Assembly: GCF_000002985.6 (NCBI RefSeq)
Contig: NC_003280.10
Coordinates: forward strand, 12,706,501 to 12,770,500
Direction: 5' to 3'
Origin: Caenorhabditis elegans
Taxonomy: Eukaryota; Nematoda; Chromadorea; Rhabditida; Rhabditidae
DNA: 64,000 bases
Shown here: piece by piece, positions 54,321 through 64,000 of the stretch
Position numbering within the stretch: the stretch's first letter is position 1
Layout of the letters: each line of letters starts with the position of its first letter
Position numbers and translations under genes: made by a program
Notes under the pieces: generated by a model
The model's database searches: none
Seen by the model: only the letters and a program-made list of their open reading frames with translations
Told to the model about the DNA's origin: nothing

Positions 54321-57300
54321 ATGAACCGTGGATATGATAGTTATAACCGTGAGTTTTTTTAAAAATTAAAAATTTCAAAATTTCAAAATTTGACTTAAAA
54401 CTAATTGTAAGTACTTTCAGGTTTCTCCAAAATTTGTCAAAAAACACTGTAAAATATGCTGAAAAAAATTTTAAAAAATCGAAATTGTTGAAAATAGTTT
54501 TTATATACAAATTGGACAAAAAATTCAAAACAGAAAAAAATTGGAAACGACTGAAATTTATTTTTTCAAAAGTACAGAAAATTCTATTAAACATTTTATT
54601 GTAAAAGGCTAAAAGTAAGATCTTTTTCGCAATTTAAAATTATATGCATATTTTTTAAAAATCTGAAACTTCGATTTTTTACAAAATTTTAGAAAAATAT
54701 TCCCATATTTATTCCTAATACAGTCCAAATATTTTTTTATGCCCCTAATTTTCAGGATCCCGATCTACATCATCTAGACCCCTGGATCGAGAGCCCTACC
54801 ATGCTGTATCAGAGCTGTACACCAAGGAAATAACCCATACTCCAATTGGTCCAGCTTCAGACCTTCCTCCAGAAATTTTGGATATTCTTAAAGAAAATCC
54901 CCGAGCAACACCACAGTATACACCTCCGTTGATTAGGCAGTAGGTTTTTTAAAAATGTTTCCAAAAATGTGAGAACTTTGACAGCTTATATCTCAATTCT
55001 CCTAATTTGTATAAAAAATTGACAACTGATAAAATGTTTATCAACTATTTTTCTATATTTTTGTAGTTTACCATTACTCATTATCTTCAAAAAGAACTGA
55101 GATACGAGCTGTCAAAGTTGAGAAACAAAGAAACGAAAATCGGGGCAAAAAAATTTCCGAATTCATAGAACATTTGGAATTTTACCAAAACTTTGACTCA
55201 AATTTTTGAAAAATCTGAAAATTTTTGGAGTGTTGGAATACTATTAAAATCCAAAATTTGAAACAAATTTCCAGCCGCGAAAACACATGGACCCCAGAAA
55301 ACTACCCAATTGTTCGTGTCCCTTCTGCACAATTCACAGATGTTATGACTGAACTGTACGACTATCACGAAGTAGAGGTAAGATTTATAAACTACAAACT
55401 ACAAACTATAAACTACAAACTATAAACTACAACTACAAACTACAAACTACAAACTATAAACTACAAACTACCAACTACAAACAGCAAACTACAAACTACA
55501 ATCTACAAAACTCTACCACACGGTCAAATTTTTTAAAGCTTTTTTTTTGTTAGTAAAATAAAGGACAGTCATTAGATGGCTGAAAAAAATTGGGCAAAAA
55601 TAAATATTTGCCTAAATTTATTGAAAACGGGTAATTCTTGCGGATATATGCTTAATTCAGAAAATCTAGGTTTATCTTATCAAAACTATTGAAAAGTGGC
55701 AAAATTGGGCAATTTTTGGCAAAAATTCACAATTTTGAAACTCCTCTAACATGGTTAATTTTGTAGTTAGAGGACTCAAAATTGATCTCAGAACCCTAAA
55801 AATTGTCCTTTTTCAGTTATCAGTAGTTTTGTTTAAATTCGTTTTTTAAAAAATTTTTTGCCCAAAAAAGGACAGTCAAACGAACAAAAAGGACAGGCTG
55901 AAAAAAATTGGGCAAAAATAAAATATTGCCTAATTGTGTTGAAAACGGGAAATTCATATATGCCGAATTCAGAAAATCTAGGTTTAACCCATCAAAAACT
56001 TTTAAAAAGTGGCAAAACTGAACAATTTATGGTAAAAAATCACAACTCTCAAAGTTTCGTTGCTGACTGTAGTGTAGATTAAACTATACAAACTACAAAC
56101 TACAAACAACAAACTACAAACTACAAGTAAGACAGAAATATGTTATATTACAGAAATACACACACCGATCGGTCACCCCAGACTACGAGCCACTACGGAA
56201 AGAGCCGGAGCTCAAGGAGCAAAAATGTATGTTTATTCAGTTTTTTCCTCTTTAACTGCTAAATTTCAGTGCCAACCTACCAGGTGATCCCTCCGACACC
56301 CGAAAAGAACACGCCACGTCACCAGCACCATTCGGGTATCACACTGTCCCCATCAGATTCTTCAAGGACACTCGGAGCCCTGCCAAAGAAGCCTCCAATG
56401 TACGAAGAGTATTTGCAAATGCAGAAGAAGGACGAAAATCGGAATATTCCTAGACAAGTCTCCTCGGCGGATTCCCAAAGGACGATTCGGAATAACAACG
56501 AGCTCAGTCACTTGAGACACATCGATTCCTCGTCGTCTTCGGAAGCTTCCGAGCCAGCGAAGGATCTTGATGATCGTGAACGTTATGTGTACACACATGA
56601 TGTCTACGTGGATTCAACTACGGGGCGCCCGTTCACACCGGGGAGAGAGGATGTTCGGGAGAAGAAGAATTGCGATAAGTTGAAGATTAATGTGAGTCCT
56701 AATTTTGAGGCACCACGGTTTCAAGATCTGGTGGGATTTCGGATCTATTATTTCCGGATCTACGATTTCCGGATCTATGATTTCCGGATCTACAATTTCC
56801 GGATCTATGATTTCCGGATCTACGATTTCCGGATCTACGATTTCCGGATCTATGATTTCCGAGTCTACGATTTCCGGATCTACGGTGGTAGATCCGGAAA
56901 ACGTAGATCCGGAATCCCACCATATCTTGAAACCGTGGTGCCTCTTAATTTTTTAAAAATGGTTTTCAAAAAAGAACAAACTTCCAGGTCTACTTCAAGC
57001 CTCCACACCCTCCAGTAGAAATTACATACAAGTTGGACGAAATTGAAATTGAGAAGAACGAAAATATGTGAGTCACCTGTCCTTGTTGACTAAAAACTTC
57101 AAAAAAAAACCTCCAATTTCAGTGTAGTAACGAAGCTCCGCCCATCCCGCTCCGACACTATATTATCGCGTAGTGTTTCCACAAGTCCGTCGTCAGTCAC
57201 TGATAATATTCCAAAAACTTCAACTTCAAGAATTCCCTCAAGCGAAAACCCGAAAACGATGGAGCACACCACAACCAGCCGCCGCTTCCCAACTCAAACC

Positions 57301-60300
57301 TCTATTCTCAGAAAAGAGCACGAAATTGTGCAAGTGCCACTTCATCGGAGCCAATCGCTCAGGCAATCTAGAATTTCGGAGCATAGTAAACGGTTTGTTT
57401 GGTTTCGGAAAATTTTAAACATTTTTGAGATAGAATAAGATTTTGGCATTGCCGAAATTACAGTAATCCATTAGTTTTTCGTTTTTCTACAGTACTCTTA
57501 CAGTACAATAGAGCCACAGTAGTCATACAACATCCCTACAGTACCCCTACAGTAATTATATAGTAACCACATTGTGCCCCGTTATTATCAAGACAGTAAT
57601 CCTACAGTATCACTACAGTACTCTAAAACCACAGTAATCCTCTAGCACTTCAACAGTACCCCTTACAGTATCCCTACAGTAATCCTACAGTACTCCTACC
57701 GTCCCCCTACCGTACCCCTAAAGTAATTATACAGTAACCCTAATGTACCCCTTTATTATCCCGACAGTAATCCATTAGTACCCCTACAGTACTCTAAAAC
57801 CACAGTAATCATACATCACTCCTACAGTACCCCTAAAGTTATTGTACAGTAACCCTACCATACCCCTTTATTATTCCGACAGTAATCCTACGGTACCCCT
57901 ACAGTGACCCTACAGTGTCACTACAGTACTCTAAAACCATAGTAGACACTCAGCACCTCTACAGTATCCTACAGTACCTTTACAGTTATTTTACAGTAAC
58001 CCTACCATGCCCCTTTATTATTTCGACAGTAATCCTACAGTACCCCTACAGTGGCCCTACAGTATCACTATATTACTCTAAAACCACAGTGATCCTAAAG
58101 CATCCCCACAGTACTCCTACAGTACCCCTACAGTGACCCTACCATAACCCTTTATTATCCCGACAGTACCCCTAGAGTATCACTGCAGTACTCGAAAGCC
58201 ACAGTAATCCTACAATATCACTACAGTAATCTGAAGCCACAGTTATCCTACAGTACCCCTTACAGTACCCCTACTTCATTAGTACCCCATACAGTACCCC
58301 TACAGTACCCCTACAGTACCCCTACAGTATCCCTACAGTTCCCTTACAGTACCCCTACAGTCTCACTACAGTACTATACAGCCACAGTAATCCTACAGTA
58401 CCCATTACAGCACCACTTCCAAAATATATTCAGTTCCAGATCCCTCGGCAAAACCACCTCTACAGTGAGCACAGAGCGTCCAATTCCGATCCACGTAGTG
58501 GAGGAGACGTCATCAATCGATATGGATGTCGTTTTTCCAAAAATGCCACATCATCAAACCGTGACAAACGTCAGAGTTCCTTCGAGCAGAGGATCAGCAA
58601 TATCCAGAGCTCACAGTGAGCATCGCAGGTCGATTGACAGGAGGTAAAAAGTGATATGTAGCACATTTTTAATCATAATTTTTTTTGCAGCGAACCACGT
58701 CACCACCATCGTCATCATGTTCATTCCGAGACCCCTGAACTTCCATATACTAGGTGACAAAATATCTGGGCACACATTTGTATAGAAAGACTTTTCAGAG
58801 GGATCTCCAAGACTCCGAGTGTTCGAGAATACAATGTGAAGCGGGAAGGTCAGAGATCGCCAAGCAGGTCTCATAGATCTGAAAGGTACGGTCGATCCGT
58901 TCTTAGCTTCGGTTTCTGCTTAGGCGTAGGCCTCGGTTTAGGCTTAGGCTTAGGATAAGGCTCAGGCTTAGTCTCAGGCTTAGTCTTAGGCTTTGGCATA
59001 GGCTTGGGCTTGGGCTTAGGATGAGGCTTAGGTTTTGGTTTTGGCTTAGGCTTAGGCTTAGGCTTCGGTTTAAGCTTAGATTTAGGCTCTGGCTCAGGCT
59101 TAACATAAACTTTCGATTAGTATACTTTTTGTTGATGCCATCCACCAAGTATTTACGGGGTTCCCTAGTTAGAGTTAGGCTCACGCTTAGGCACAGGCTT
59201 AGGATTAGGCCTAGGCGAGCTACTAGTTCATACAATTTCTCGGTTTTTTTTTGCAGAAGCCCATCAGAGGTCCGTATCCCGGTGACAACTACACATACTC
59301 GGTAGGCTTTGAGAAATTTCTAAAAATTAAAAAAAAAATTTTCAGCCCGATTGCAAAACGCCAAAGCCCGGAGGAGCTGGATTATGGAAGGTGATTGAAA
59401 CTGCCGAGCTCAGTTGCTGATAAAATTATCGAAAATTCCAGATTCGCGGATAAAAGTCAGCAGAACCGATTTCCGGGGGATCATCAGGCTAGGGAGGAGG
59501 ACTTACCGTATACCAGGTAATTTTTTTTTAACTCGGGGAGCTTTCGGCAAACCTCGATAATTTTTCAGGGGAATTTCCAAGACTCCTAGCAATCAGGATT
59601 CCAGGTCGGAGAGGTAGGGTAGATTTCCAAAAATTTAAAAAAAAAACCAAATTTTTCTAGAACTCCGTGCTCGGATATTCACATTCCTTACAATAACCCT
59701 GAAAAAGAGAGGTACAGTAGCAAAACCTACCGTAACCCTACAGTAATCCAAATTTCAGAGCCTATCAGCAATCCGAGCGGTCGTCTTATAGATCCCACAA
59801 ATCGGTGACCCCATCAGAAAAGTCGTAAGTTTTTTTTTATACAGTAGTCCTATAGTAGTAAATCCAGGTTACCCCGCAATTCGGAGACCCCCGAGCTACA
59901 TTACACCCGAGGAATCTCAAAAACGCCAAGCGACAGGGTGGAGAAGTCAAGGTACCTATCACGTGGTGTCAGTACCCCACATACCCCATCTGAAGTGCAC
60001 ATTCCATACAATAATCCAGAGAAAGAACGGTAAATTATACCTGAAAATTGAAGTTTTATCGATTTTTTTGCAGAGCCTACCAACAATCGCACCGCCCGTC
60101 TTCGCCAAAGAGACGCCCGTCTGGAAGGTGAGAAAATCGATATTTTTCGATGAATTAATCGATAATTTCAAAGAAAAATCGATATTTTCTAAAATTTTTC
60201 TGATTCCGGCCACGGGGTTCTGGCCTTCCTCATTGAATTTTTCGCGCTCTATTGACAATCATTTAGTTTTAAAACTAAAATCGAGCCGCGACGCAACACG

Positions 60301-60648
60301 CAACGCGCCGTAAATCTACCCCAGATATGCCCCAGCCAAATTGGCCTAGTTCGGAAAACTCTTCCATTTCAATTTATGAGGGAAGCTAGAAATCCCATTA
60401 ATTCCGGAGAAAAATTCTTCCGAAAAATCGATAATTTTCCCATTTTCAGAACAAATTCCCCCAACAAGTCCAGCAGCAGCTCCAAGGTACAGTAACCACC
60501 CCCCCCTCAAACTATCGATTTTCCAACAAAATTTGTTTTCCAGGCGAGACCATCGGCGGCTCCACTCGAAGAAATAGTGCATATCAAGGAGAGATACGAG
60601 AGAGACGAGACGATTCGCCGATTCTTCCCAACTACGACTGCAGTGTAG
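54321..60648 (+). CDS. disordered Ser/Arg/Pro-rich protein with duplicated cassette exons
   Basis: Twenty exons join in phase to about 732 residues: 54321-54348, 54756-54939, 55275-55377, 56154-56226, 56270-56691, 56988-57067, 57123-57392, 58440-58643, 58691-58753, 58799-58885, 59257-59301, 59346-59390, 59442-59516, 59569-59613, 59661-59711, 59759-59824, 59868-60029, 60074-60127, 60450-60486, 60544-60648. An acceptor 24 bases before the ATG allows SL trans-splicing; the frame is open back to it, so an upstream exon is also possible. Segments include [40 protein letters not shown] and [20 protein letters not shown]. The 3' half has repeated RGISKTPS and [15 protein letters not shown] units. 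The C-terminus FFPTTTAV fits a class I PDZ ligand. No globular domain is recognised; a cytoskeletal or scaffold role is only a guess. The stop is 173 bp from the convergent vps-2. Confidence 0.75.
55380..56130. repeat. CTACAAA simple repeat and inverted intron-9-type units
   Basis: 55390-55510 and 56080-56125 are 'aaactacaaactataaacta' runs. Between them 55560-55800 and 55850-56075 are reverse-oriented units of the repeat in tbc-17 intron 9 ('gggcaaaaataaatatttgc', 'ctaggtttatcttatcaaaa'). All in intron 3 of the gene at 54321. Confidence 0.75.
56709..56943. repeat. inverted-repeat element with internal 15 bp tandem array
   Basis: The ends 'gaggcaccacggtttcaaga' and 'tcttgaaaccgtggtgcctc' are perfect inverses. 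Inside, 'gatttccggatctac' repeats about ten times, closing with 'gtagatccggaaaacgtaga'. It lies in intron 5 and shares end sequence with the element at 22500-22865. The ends mark a non-autonomous transposon; the array has expanded inside it. Confidence 0.85.
57440..58425. repeat. ~1 kb CTACAGTA-rich satellite in intron 7
   Basis: The sequence is built almost wholly of 'cctacagtacccctacagta' and variants (ctacagtaatc, ctacagtaccc), with a longer ~120 bp higher-order period marked by 'cctttattatcccgacagta'. Single CTACAGTA motifs also occur in the palindromes at 6579-7125 and 12450-13150. Confidence 0.85.
58915..59220. repeat. degenerate telomere-type (TTAGGC)n array
   Basis: Within intron 10 of the gene at 54321, 'ggtttaggcttaggcttagg' and 'ggcttaggcttaggcttagg' recur with many variants (CTCAGGC, TTGGGC, TTTGGC) over ~190 bp. 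A second short stretch is at 59165-59215. TTAGGC is the C. elegans telomere repeat. The array is on the plus strand and heavily mutated, so it is old. Confidence 0.85.
60205..60395. repeat. dispersed repeat with GCGCGTTGCG motif, in intron 18
   Basis: A close copy of 53155-53355: 'cacggggttctggccttcct', 'acgcaacgcgccgtaaatct', 'cttccatttcaatttatgag'. Inserted between two small coding exons without disturbing their splice sites. Confidence 0.75.
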
Positions 60649-60821
60649 ACTATCTTAAAATTATTTTTCTCGAATTAAAAAAAAATTGATTCCCATGCTG
60701 TGCTTTCTCGACAATAAATTGCTTGCCATACATTTTTTTTGTGGATTTTTCGGCGAAAAATTGAGGAAAAAATCGAATAAATACACATAAATTTACAAGA
60801 AATGAAAAATCAGAAACAGAA

Positions 60822-61717
60822 TCATTCTCTTCTAAGCTGATCAAGACGGGCCTGAAGATCATCGTCAACATCATTTCCACCACCGGCTCCACCGGCTCCA
60901 TGATGAGCTCCACCGCTACCTCCAGCTGCAACAGCTTGGCGACCGCCGATCCGTTCTCCACCAGCATTGAGTCCACCGGCCGCCGACGGGAGCCCGGCCA
61001 TTTCTTCGCCCATTTGTATGCCTAACTCGTCGAGAACCTGAGAAAAAAAAACATTTATATGATGAGTTTTTTAAGCCAAAATTCGCGTTTTTCTCGCTTT
61101 TTTACCTGATTAACGATCTGATCGGTCTCCTCCTCATCGCCGGCGTCTCCAAGAGCATCATCGATCGCGTCGCCCATCACCTCCTCCTTCATATCCATGA
61201 TTTCGCTCTGTTTCTCGAATTCCATCATAATTTTCTGGATTTGTGGAAGATTCAGCTGCCGATTCATCGATTGCATCGCTTTTGTCACTCCTTTCATCGC
61301 CGACGCCATCGCATCTTGCGATTTCAGGGTTTGAACTTTCAGGGAGACCGCCTGAAGAGATTTAGAGATTTTTGTTTTATTTTAATTCAATTTCCGTGAT
61401 TTTACCTGAATATTTGCCTTCATAACGATAAATTTCTTGATATAACGACGAGTTCGCACCAGATCCTTGGCCATCACTTTTACAGAGTCCATTTGATTCT
61501 TCTTTGCCATATTCTTGATATCCGCGATAACCTTCTTCTCCTGAGCCTCCATACGAGCTCTCTCGCGGTCCAGCTCTCGGATGGCCTGAAAGTTTGAATT
61601 TTTCATGATTTTCAGTTCATTTTCTCAGTTTTTTCAATAATTTACCTTGTTCAGAGCCCTCTGATTCTGTCGAAGAAGCTCGGCTGGCGTCTTGCGGCGT
61701 CCGAACAGGAAATCCAT
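60822..61717 (-). CDS. vps-2: ESCRT-III subunit CHMP2A/Vps2
   Basis: Four exons on the minus strand (61646-61717, 61406-61585, 61106-61351, 60822-61037) give 237 residues. The product is the Vps2/CHMP2A subunit of ESCRT-III, which polymerises on endosomal and other membranes for scission and recruits Vps4. The N-terminus MDFLFGRRKTPAELLRQNQR is the family hallmark. A basic helical core follows (MAKDLVRTRRYIKKFIVMKA, MKGVTKAMQSMNRQL). The acidic second half (EEVMGDAIDDALGDAGDEEE) leads to a C-terminal MIM-like helix (DDLQARLDQLRRE) after a Gly/Ala/His-rich linker that is longer than in mammals. A TTTTCAG sits directly at the ATG, so the mRNA would be trans-spliced with almost no leader. Confidence 0.95.
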
Positions 61718-61728
61718 CTGAAAAGTGG
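61718..61728 (-). promoter_or_regulatory. trans-splice acceptor abutting the vps-2 ATG
   Basis: The minus strand reads 'ccacttttcag' directly followed by ATG. The leader would come entirely from the spliced leader RNA. Confidence 0.65.
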
Positions 61729-62241
61729 AATATTTCGTAACAGCCGATAAAATATTGATTTCTGGGTGAGAAATGAGAGAAAAATAGAGTTCCAGAGCGG
61801 GAAAATTTTCTAAAAGCACTAAATAACAATAAAAATCAAAATAATTCATTGAAAATTGATTAGAAATTGTTCTTAAAATGAGGAAATCAATGCAAATATA
61901 AGGGTATGCAAGTGCGCTCCACCGGACAACTGATGATTAATCATGATTCATCGATTTTAAGTGAATTTATATCGGAAATTGTGATAAGAAATTTCGCAAT
62001 TTTTATTGAAAAATGATAGTAATGGCTAAAACTTTATTAAATAAATAAAAATAACTAAATTTAAGATTAAAAAGTTGAAAAGAAAGGGAAAAAATAGATT
62101 TTTAAAAAACAAGTTTTTTTGAAACATTGCAAGCGCGCTCTACGGCACAATTTGAATTTATTTATTTAATTTTTGGTTTTTATTTGTTTTTACCGGATTT
62201 TTATCGAGTTTTTCGCGTTTTTCAGCAAAGTTTTGTAAAAA
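61729..62241. promoter_or_regulatory. divergent promoter region of vps-2 and tiar-2
   Basis: About 510 bp of AT-rich DNA separates the two start codons. Two short similar phrases, 'gcaagtgcgctccaccgga' near 61910 and 'gcaagcgcgctctacggca' near 62129, are arranged as direct repeats and could be shared sites. An acceptor (TTTTTCAG) ends at 62225, 16 bases before the tiar-2 ATG. Confidence 0.4.
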
Positions 62242-64000
62242 ATGGCCACTTCGTTCTACACGGGAGGTGGCGAAGACGGAGACGGCTTCAATCCCCGTGT
62301 GCACGCGAGAATCGCCGAACGAGAGGGTTTTCAGCTGGCTTCTGGCTCCGAGGACCCGAGAACTTTGTAGGATTTTTTTTTCGCAAGAAGATTAAAAAAT
62401 ATAATAAAAAACCCGCGATGCTTGCAGATTCGTTGCAAATCTGGATCCGGCGATAACCGACGAGTTTCTCGCGACGCTTTTCAATCAAATTGGCGCCGTT
62501 ATGAAGGCAAAAATTATTTTTGAAGTGATTTTTCATCGAAATTCCGGGTCTTAAACAGATAAATATTGCAGGGACTCAACGATCCGTACGCTTTCGTGGA
62601 GTTTTCCGATCATAATCAGGCTACGCTGGCTTTACAGAGCCACAACGGGCGGGAGCTGCTGGAAAAAGTGAAATTTTTGGCTTAAAAATCCCGGGAAAAT
62701 CCGGGAAAATCTGAAAATTAAACTAATTGCAACAGAATTTCAAAAAAATGTTTCAGGAAATGCACGTAACGTGGGCATTCGAGCCCCGCGAGCCGGGCGA
62801 AAACCGCTCAAAACCCGAAACTTCTCGACATTTTCACGTTTTCGTCGGCGATTTGTGCTCCGAAATTGATTCGACAAAGCTCCGTGAAGCTTTTGTTAAG
62901 TTCGGAGAAGTTTCTGAGGCGAAAATTATTCGCGGTAATTTTTTTTAATTTGAAAAAAAAATTGAAAATTCTGGAAAAATCAATATTTTTCGACTAATTT
63001 GATTATAGAAAATTACGGAAAAAACATTTTAAAAGAAAATTGGTTCGACAAATTGCCGGAATTGAAATTTCCGGCAAATCGGCATATTGCCGGAATTGAA
63101 AACTTCTGGAAAATCGGCAAATTGCTGGAATTCTAAATTTCCGGCAAACCGACAATTTGCCGGAATTGAAAACTTCTGGAAAATAGGCAAATCGGCAAGT
63201 TGCTGGAATTCAAAATTTCCGGCAAACCGGCAAATTGTCGGAATTGAAAACTTCTGGCAAATTGCCGGAATTGAAAATTTCCGGCAAATTGGCAAGTTGC
63301 TGGAATTCAAAATTTCGGCAAACCGGCAATTTTCCGGAATTGAAAATTTCCGGCAAATGCAAATTGCCGGAATTGAAAATTTCTGGCAAATCCAAAAATT
63401 GCCGGAAAATAGGAAAATTGCCGGAATTCAAAAATTTTGACAAATCGGCAAATTGTTGGAATTGAAATTGCCGGAAAATAGGAAAACTGACGGAATTAAA
63501 AATTTCCGGCAATTTGCCGATTTGCCGAATTTCTCCAAATTTTAATCTCAATTTTTGAATTTTTTTGAATTTCTCTCCTTTTTAAGGAAAAACGAAAAAA
63601 AAAGTGAAAACTGTACGACCAATCAGCGTCTTCGACTCCGCCCCCCCCCCCCCCCCCCCACTCAACCCGATTGGTTGGGAAGTGGGCGGAGCAAAACGCT
63701 AATTGGTGGGCCCTATTTTTTCGTTTTTTTTCCCTTAAAATGTCTAAATTTCAACCAATTTTTAAATATTTTTTTTTGCAGATAACAATACGAACAAGGG
63801 AAAAGGCTACGGATTCGTATCATACCCCCGTCGAGAAGATGCCGAAAGAGCTATAGATGAGATGAATGGAGCATGGCTTGGCCGACGGACTATTCGAACA
63901 AACTGGGCCACCCGGAAGCCTGATGAAGATGGTGAACGTGGTGGTGATCGTGGTGATAGAAGAGGTGGAGGTGGCGGTGGAAGAGATCGTTATCATAATC
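62242..64000 (+). CDS. tiar-2: TIA-1/TIAR-type RNA-binding protein, 5' part
   Basis: Exons 62242-62366, 62428-62524, 62572-62667, 62757-62934 and 63782 to the window end join in phase; the gene continues beyond 64000. The protein starts [23 protein letters not shown]1 has RNP2 LFVANL and RNP1 [11 protein letters not shown]2 has VFVGDL and KGYGFVSY, the typical TIA arrangement; a third RRM would lie downstream. A Gly/Arg-rich stretch ([10 protein letters not shown]) follows RRM2. TIA proteins bind U-rich RNA, affect splicing and translation, and enter stress granules. Intron 4 (63045-63720) contains a minisatellite and a 19-base C tract. Confidence 0.9.
63045..63530. repeat. NTTGCCGA-type minisatellite in tiar-2 intron 4
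   Basis: About thirteen units of 'attgccggaattgaaaattt' and 'ccggcaaatcggcaaattgc', including 'cttctggaaaataggcaa' variants. Same family as at 4062-4440. Confidence 0.85.
63600..63720. repeat. 19-base C tract inside a CCAATCAGCG hairpin
   Basis: Nineteen consecutive C residues at 63641-63659 (poly-G on the minus strand) are flanked by 'gaccaatcagcgtcttcgac' and the inverse 'gcggagcaaaacgctaattg'. The flanks belong to the hairpin family in tbc-17 intron 8. It lies in tiar-2 intron 4. Confidence 0.95.

Noticed and set aside
57915..58136. Frame rich in TVLQYPYS repeats
   Set aside because: Translation of the CTACAGTA satellite in an intron.
58903..59235. 110-codon minus-strand Leu/Ser frame
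   Set aside because: Translation of the degenerate TTAGGC array (hexamer periodicity gives an open frame).
59952..59970. Short intron in exon 17 of the gene at 54321 (gtacct ... gtcag)
   Set aside because: It would be only ~19 bases, too short to splice. The sequence is in frame and continues the repeat pattern, so it was kept as coding.

Overview
This is nematode nuclear DNA, almost certainly Caenorhabditis elegans. The evidence is short introns ending in TTTTCAG, SL-type acceptors just upstream of start codons, an AT-rich background, a full-length Tc1 element, degenerate TTAGGC arrays (the nematode telomere unit), an F-box-B gene cluster, and recognisable worm orthologues. From memory the gene set tbc-17, snrp-200, pisy-1, vps-2, tiar-2 fits chromosome II; I could not check this. 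Exon joins below were deduced by eye from splice consensus, reading phase and protein continuity.

Layout. 1-9.2 kb: one orphan coding exon (349-646) and a repeat-rich stretch. 9.2-18.6 kb (+): tbc-17, a Rab-GAP of the TBC family in ten exons whose introns are full of palindromes and tandem repeats. 18.6-20.8 kb: convergent spacer with a broken copy of the last tbc-17 exon. 20.8-30.4 kb (-): snrp-200, the Brr2 spliceosomal helicase in twelve exons, with a tRNA-Arg(CCG) inside one intron. 30.8-31.8 kb (-): pisy-1, phosphatidylinositol synthase, 410 bp upstream of snrp-200 and possibly in an operon with it. 31.8-35.5 kb: intergenic repeats.

35.5-40.3 kb (-) is a patchwork. It holds exons of a charged single-pass membrane protein with a duplicated, partly frameshifted Arg/Ser-rich exon, a zinc-finger-like fragment, and a partial copy of snrp-200 that is broken by a stop and a frameshift. 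That copy carries an apparent new intron and is preceded by an unrelated exon in matching phase. 42.4-51.1 kb is an F-box-B cluster: two intact three-exon genes, one gene truncated into repeat DNA, one 3' remnant, and one divergent copy with a hydrophobic tail. An intact Tc1 at 44.3-45.9 kb sits inside an older palindromic element. 51.1-54.3 kb is repeat spacer. 54.3-60.6 kb (+) is a twenty-exon gene for a disordered Ser/Arg/Pro-rich protein whose 3' exons look like internally duplicated, same-phase cassettes ending in a PDZ-ligand-like tail. 60.8-61.7 kb (-): vps-2 (ESCRT-III). 62.2 kb to the end (+): 5' part of tiar-2, an RNA-binding TIA-1/TIAR protein.

The conserved genes are housekeeping functions (membrane traffic, splicing, phospholipid synthesis, ESCRT-III, RNA binding). 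There is no evidence that they form one pathway. The novelty lies in the accessory DNA: chimeric exon shuffling around the snrp-200 copy, F-box gene birth and decay, cassette exon duplication, large inverted repeats, a telomere-like array in an intron, and a 19-base C tract.
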